22,647 nucleotides of DNA, taken from the NCBI GenBank assembly GCA_002245135.1, contig NGBS01001232.1, positions 1-22,647 on the forward strand, in the 5' to 3' direction. The translations under genes were made by a program, and so were the position numbers. The notes under the pieces are model-generated. The model saw only the letters and a list, made by a program, of their open reading frames with translations. It was not told the origin of the DNA and did no database searches. Positions 20,801-22,647 of this stretch are shown here, in pieces. This stretch comes from Proteromonas lacertae (lineage: Eukaryota > Sar > Bigyra > Opalinata > Proteromonadidae). Within the stretch, counting starts at the first letter, position 1, and each line of letters opens with the position of its first letter.

Positions 20801-21832
20801 TTCCCATATCAGATAAAAATGAACCAATATCTTTATTTTCTGGTATTGCAAATCCTATTGAATTGAAATAATTCAATATTGATTCACTATTTGAACTACC
20901 ACCATAAATTATCTCACCTTCACTCAATATTATCACATTATCAAATAATCCAATTACTTCAGGATCTGGTTGTAATAAGTGACATACCAATATTCCTTCA
21001 AATATTTTACTCCATTCATTCAACATCTTACATATATCATATGTAACTGCACTATCTAAACCTGTACTGATTTTATCTAATAACAATATTCTAGCTGGAC
21101 TAGCCAATGTTTCACCTAAACTCACTCTTTTCTTTTCACCTCCACTTATACCTCGAATTGTATAATCACCTATTATGCTGTTTTCACAACTATTTAAACC
21201 CAATTTTTCTATTAATACTTTATATTTCTTTTTAACATCATATTCTAATTTGAAGTGACCTTTCTTAGATAAATTACCACTACCATTCAAACAATGTATT
21301 GCAAATTCCAAGGTTTCTTTCACACTCAAATTACCAACTTCAATATCATTTTGACCACAGAAACTACATAACTTATTCCAGTTCAATTCTTCGATTGATT
21401 TACCATCACATTTCACACTTCCTGTGTGTTTTTTAGATGGAATATAACCAGCTAATGCCTTTAGCAACGATGTAGTTCCTGAAGAAGGAGGACCAAATAT
21501 CTAAAGTATTAAAACCATGTTTATACCAATGTTGAACTACCAGCTTTGAAATGATAAGATATATCTTTAAGAATTACTTGACTTTTCTTACCTGATAAAC
21601 CTAAACCATCCACAAACTCATAATATGCACCACTTATTATATTTGGGATGTTATCATGTTTTCTGTTCATCTTCTTCACATCATAACTATAATTCTTTAT
21701 TATAATATCCACTTTTGGTAAATCAGGTAAGTAACTTTTTAATTCTTTCGCATACTTCTCATAATCAGACAGTTCTTCAATCTTTATATCATTCTCATTC
21801 ACACTAATGGGTAAATTTGGAATAGTGTCCAT
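17880..21832 (-). CDS. PDR-type ABCG transporter, right copy, intact
   Basis: Exon 1 is 21832-21527 (102 codons), a 26-bp intron lies at 21501-21526, and exon 2 is 21500-17880, giving 1308 residues. Order: NBD1, TMD1, NBD2, TMD2. NBD1: Walker A GPPSSGTT (105-112), with Thr where Lys is expected, Q-loop Gln near 152, signature ISGGEKKR (220-227), Walker B LLLDK (241-245), with Lys replacing the catalytic Glu. TMD1 covers about 415-665. NBD2: Walker A GASGAGKT (748-755), degenerate signature LAMGIRKL (854-861), Walker B FLDEP (875-879 region). TMD2 covers about 1030-1300, ending in a basic tail. So one composite ATP site is degenerate and the other canonical, as in fungal Pdr5-type pumps. The family exports xenobiotics or lipids; the substrate here is unknown. 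The neighbouring kinase is divergent, sharing a 442-bp promoter region. Confidence 0.95.
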
Positions 21833-22274
21833 TCTAAAGTGAATTAAATGAAAAAATCACTATTTGAGAATGTTTGATTTGATTTGATGAAAATTTGTTA
21901 AATGCTGCTATTCTTCATTTTAACAATTGTAAAGTATTGTAAGTCATCGTTATATCTTTGTTTACAATTATTCAAATCATATTTTAAGATTTAAAACACA
22001 TATATTCTAAGATAATCAACAGAATTTTCACTTTTCATCTAATTCATCTAAATTTAATTCTATATACCAAAAATACAAATAATATCAAATTATTTAACTA
22101 CATAGTTCATTTGTTTTCTCACTTTTTATCTATAAATATTATATATTATTTCTTTCTATTTAATACTCATTAAATCCTTCTTAGCATAATGATAACCAAA
22201 ATAAGCATGTTATAATTGTTTTTAAAGCAAAAATAAGAATATAGAAACGACTAAATATTTGAAACAAAAAGAAA
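21833..22274. promoter_or_regulatory. divergent intergenic region between ABCG and kinase genes (right arm)
   Basis: Inverted copy of 9133-9575 with a few base differences. No coding frame is supported. It should contain the promoters of both divergent genes; the conserved kinase-side block is at 22241-22264. Confidence 0.5.
22241..22264 (+). promoter_or_regulatory. conserved upstream block of the kinase gene, right arm
   Basis: Matches the blocks at 9143-9167 and 6225-6249 on the opposite strand, except for one base fewer in an A-run. It ends 10 bases before the kinase ATG at 22275. Confidence 0.4.
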
Positions 22275-22647
22275 ATGTATTTCTTTAATTCTTTCGTAGA
22301 GGAGATGTTGTCGCCCTTTATAACCTCTAATATTACTGTATTTATAGTCATATCTATTGAATAGATGAAAGAAAGAGTAGAAAAGAGTAGTAATGAAGTA
22401 GCTTTTACGTTACATGATGAAAATGATATAAGAATGTGTAAATTATTGAATGTTTCAGGAATAAAAGAGAAGAAGATATTAAAATTCAGTGAAAAACACA
22501 CCTTATTGTTAGAATGTAGTTTATCATCCATATACCCTTTGAGAGTAGTTTCATTACAATCGAATATGCATTTATTACTATATCGTGTAAGTATTATTGT
22601 AGAGATTTGGAAGAAATAGTTCAGCATAATTCAATTTCCTATATTAC
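22275..22647 (+). pseudogene. partial copy of the kinase-like gene, frame shifted, runs off right edge
   Basis: Exon 1 is 22275-22337, a 27-bp intron lies at 22338-22364, and exon 2 starts at 22365, as in the left copy. Near 22586 this copy reads CGTGTAAGTATT where the left reads CGTGAGTATT. The 2-bp insertion changes YREYYCRDLEEIV to YRVSIIVEIWKK and a stop, although the DNA beyond still matches the left copy to the window end. The inserted bases create a GTAAGT donor-like hexamer, but no matching acceptor is seen before the edge. It is probably a non-functional copy, or an assembly error; most of the gene lies outside the window. Confidence 0.65.

Larger units (their letters stand above)
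17437..22647 (-). repeat. right arm of large inverted duplication (runs off window)
   Basis: Reverse complement of 8762-13974 with only scattered differences across 5.2 kb. The inner end is sharply defined at 17437. The outer end is not reached, so the repeat is longer than seen. No transposase, terminal inverted repeats or target-site duplication is visible at the inner end. The spacer between arms is 3462 bp. Confidence 0.92.

Noticed and set aside
17437-22647. Inverted arms as a transposon or integrated virus
   Set aside because: No transposase, integrase, capsid-type gene, terminal repeats or target duplication is seen. The cargo is ordinary host genes.
1-22647. Altered genetic code (TGA or TAG reassigned)
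   Set aside because: Conserved genes end at their expected length with TAA or TGA, and no in-frame TGA or TAG is needed inside conserved domains.

Overview
The window is AT-rich nuclear DNA from a unicellular eukaryote (protist). The evidence is a set of protein genes carrying very short GT-AG introns (mostly 23-36 bp, donors almost always GTAT, acceptors usually ATAG or TTAG), a nuclear-type tRNA-Arg with poly-T terminators, and eukaryote-only families: a full-length PDR-type ABCG transporter, an Hsp110-like ATPase, a TEX264-like protein and tandem ubiquitin-like folds. TAA and TGA both act as stops, so the code looks standard. I cannot name the lineage; tiny introns are known from several unrelated protist groups.

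Layout. 1-1018 (-): a coiled-coil gene whose frame is broken, running off the left edge. 1152-5594 (-): twelve exons that join in frame into one ~1366-residue protein, with an Hsp110-like ATPase domain, a long disordered middle, a coiled coil, one membrane segment and four tandem ubiquitin-like domains. I know of no described protein with this architecture. 5649-6275: a tRNA-Arg, a duplicated fragment of the EF-hand/CorA gene and a diverged relic of the kinase gene's 5' end. 6574-7308 (+): TEX264-like membrane protein. 7406-9132 (-): kinase-like domain with lost catalytic motifs, probably fused to leucine-rich repeats.

8762-13974 and 17437-22647 are the arms of a nearly identical inverted duplication of at least 5.2 kb. 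Each arm holds the kinase 5' end, a divergent promoter region, a ~1308-residue ABCG transporter, tRNA-Arg and exon 1 of the EF-hand/CorA gene. The 3.46 kb spacer holds the rest of the EF-hand/CorA magnesium-transporter gene and an intact inositol-3-phosphate synthase gene. The right arm runs off the window. One ABCG copy is open throughout; the other carries a one-base homopolymer shift near its end. The right kinase copy carries a 2-bp insertion.

The genes do not form an obvious pathway. Transport (ABCG, CorA), inositol synthesis, ER-membrane turnover (TEX264-like) and a chaperone-ubiquitin-like fusion sit side by side. The architecture of the region is dominated by repeated duplication of a segment bounded by tRNA-Arg. 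Several frame breaks fall in or near homopolymers, so assembly error must be kept in mind alongside true gene decay.
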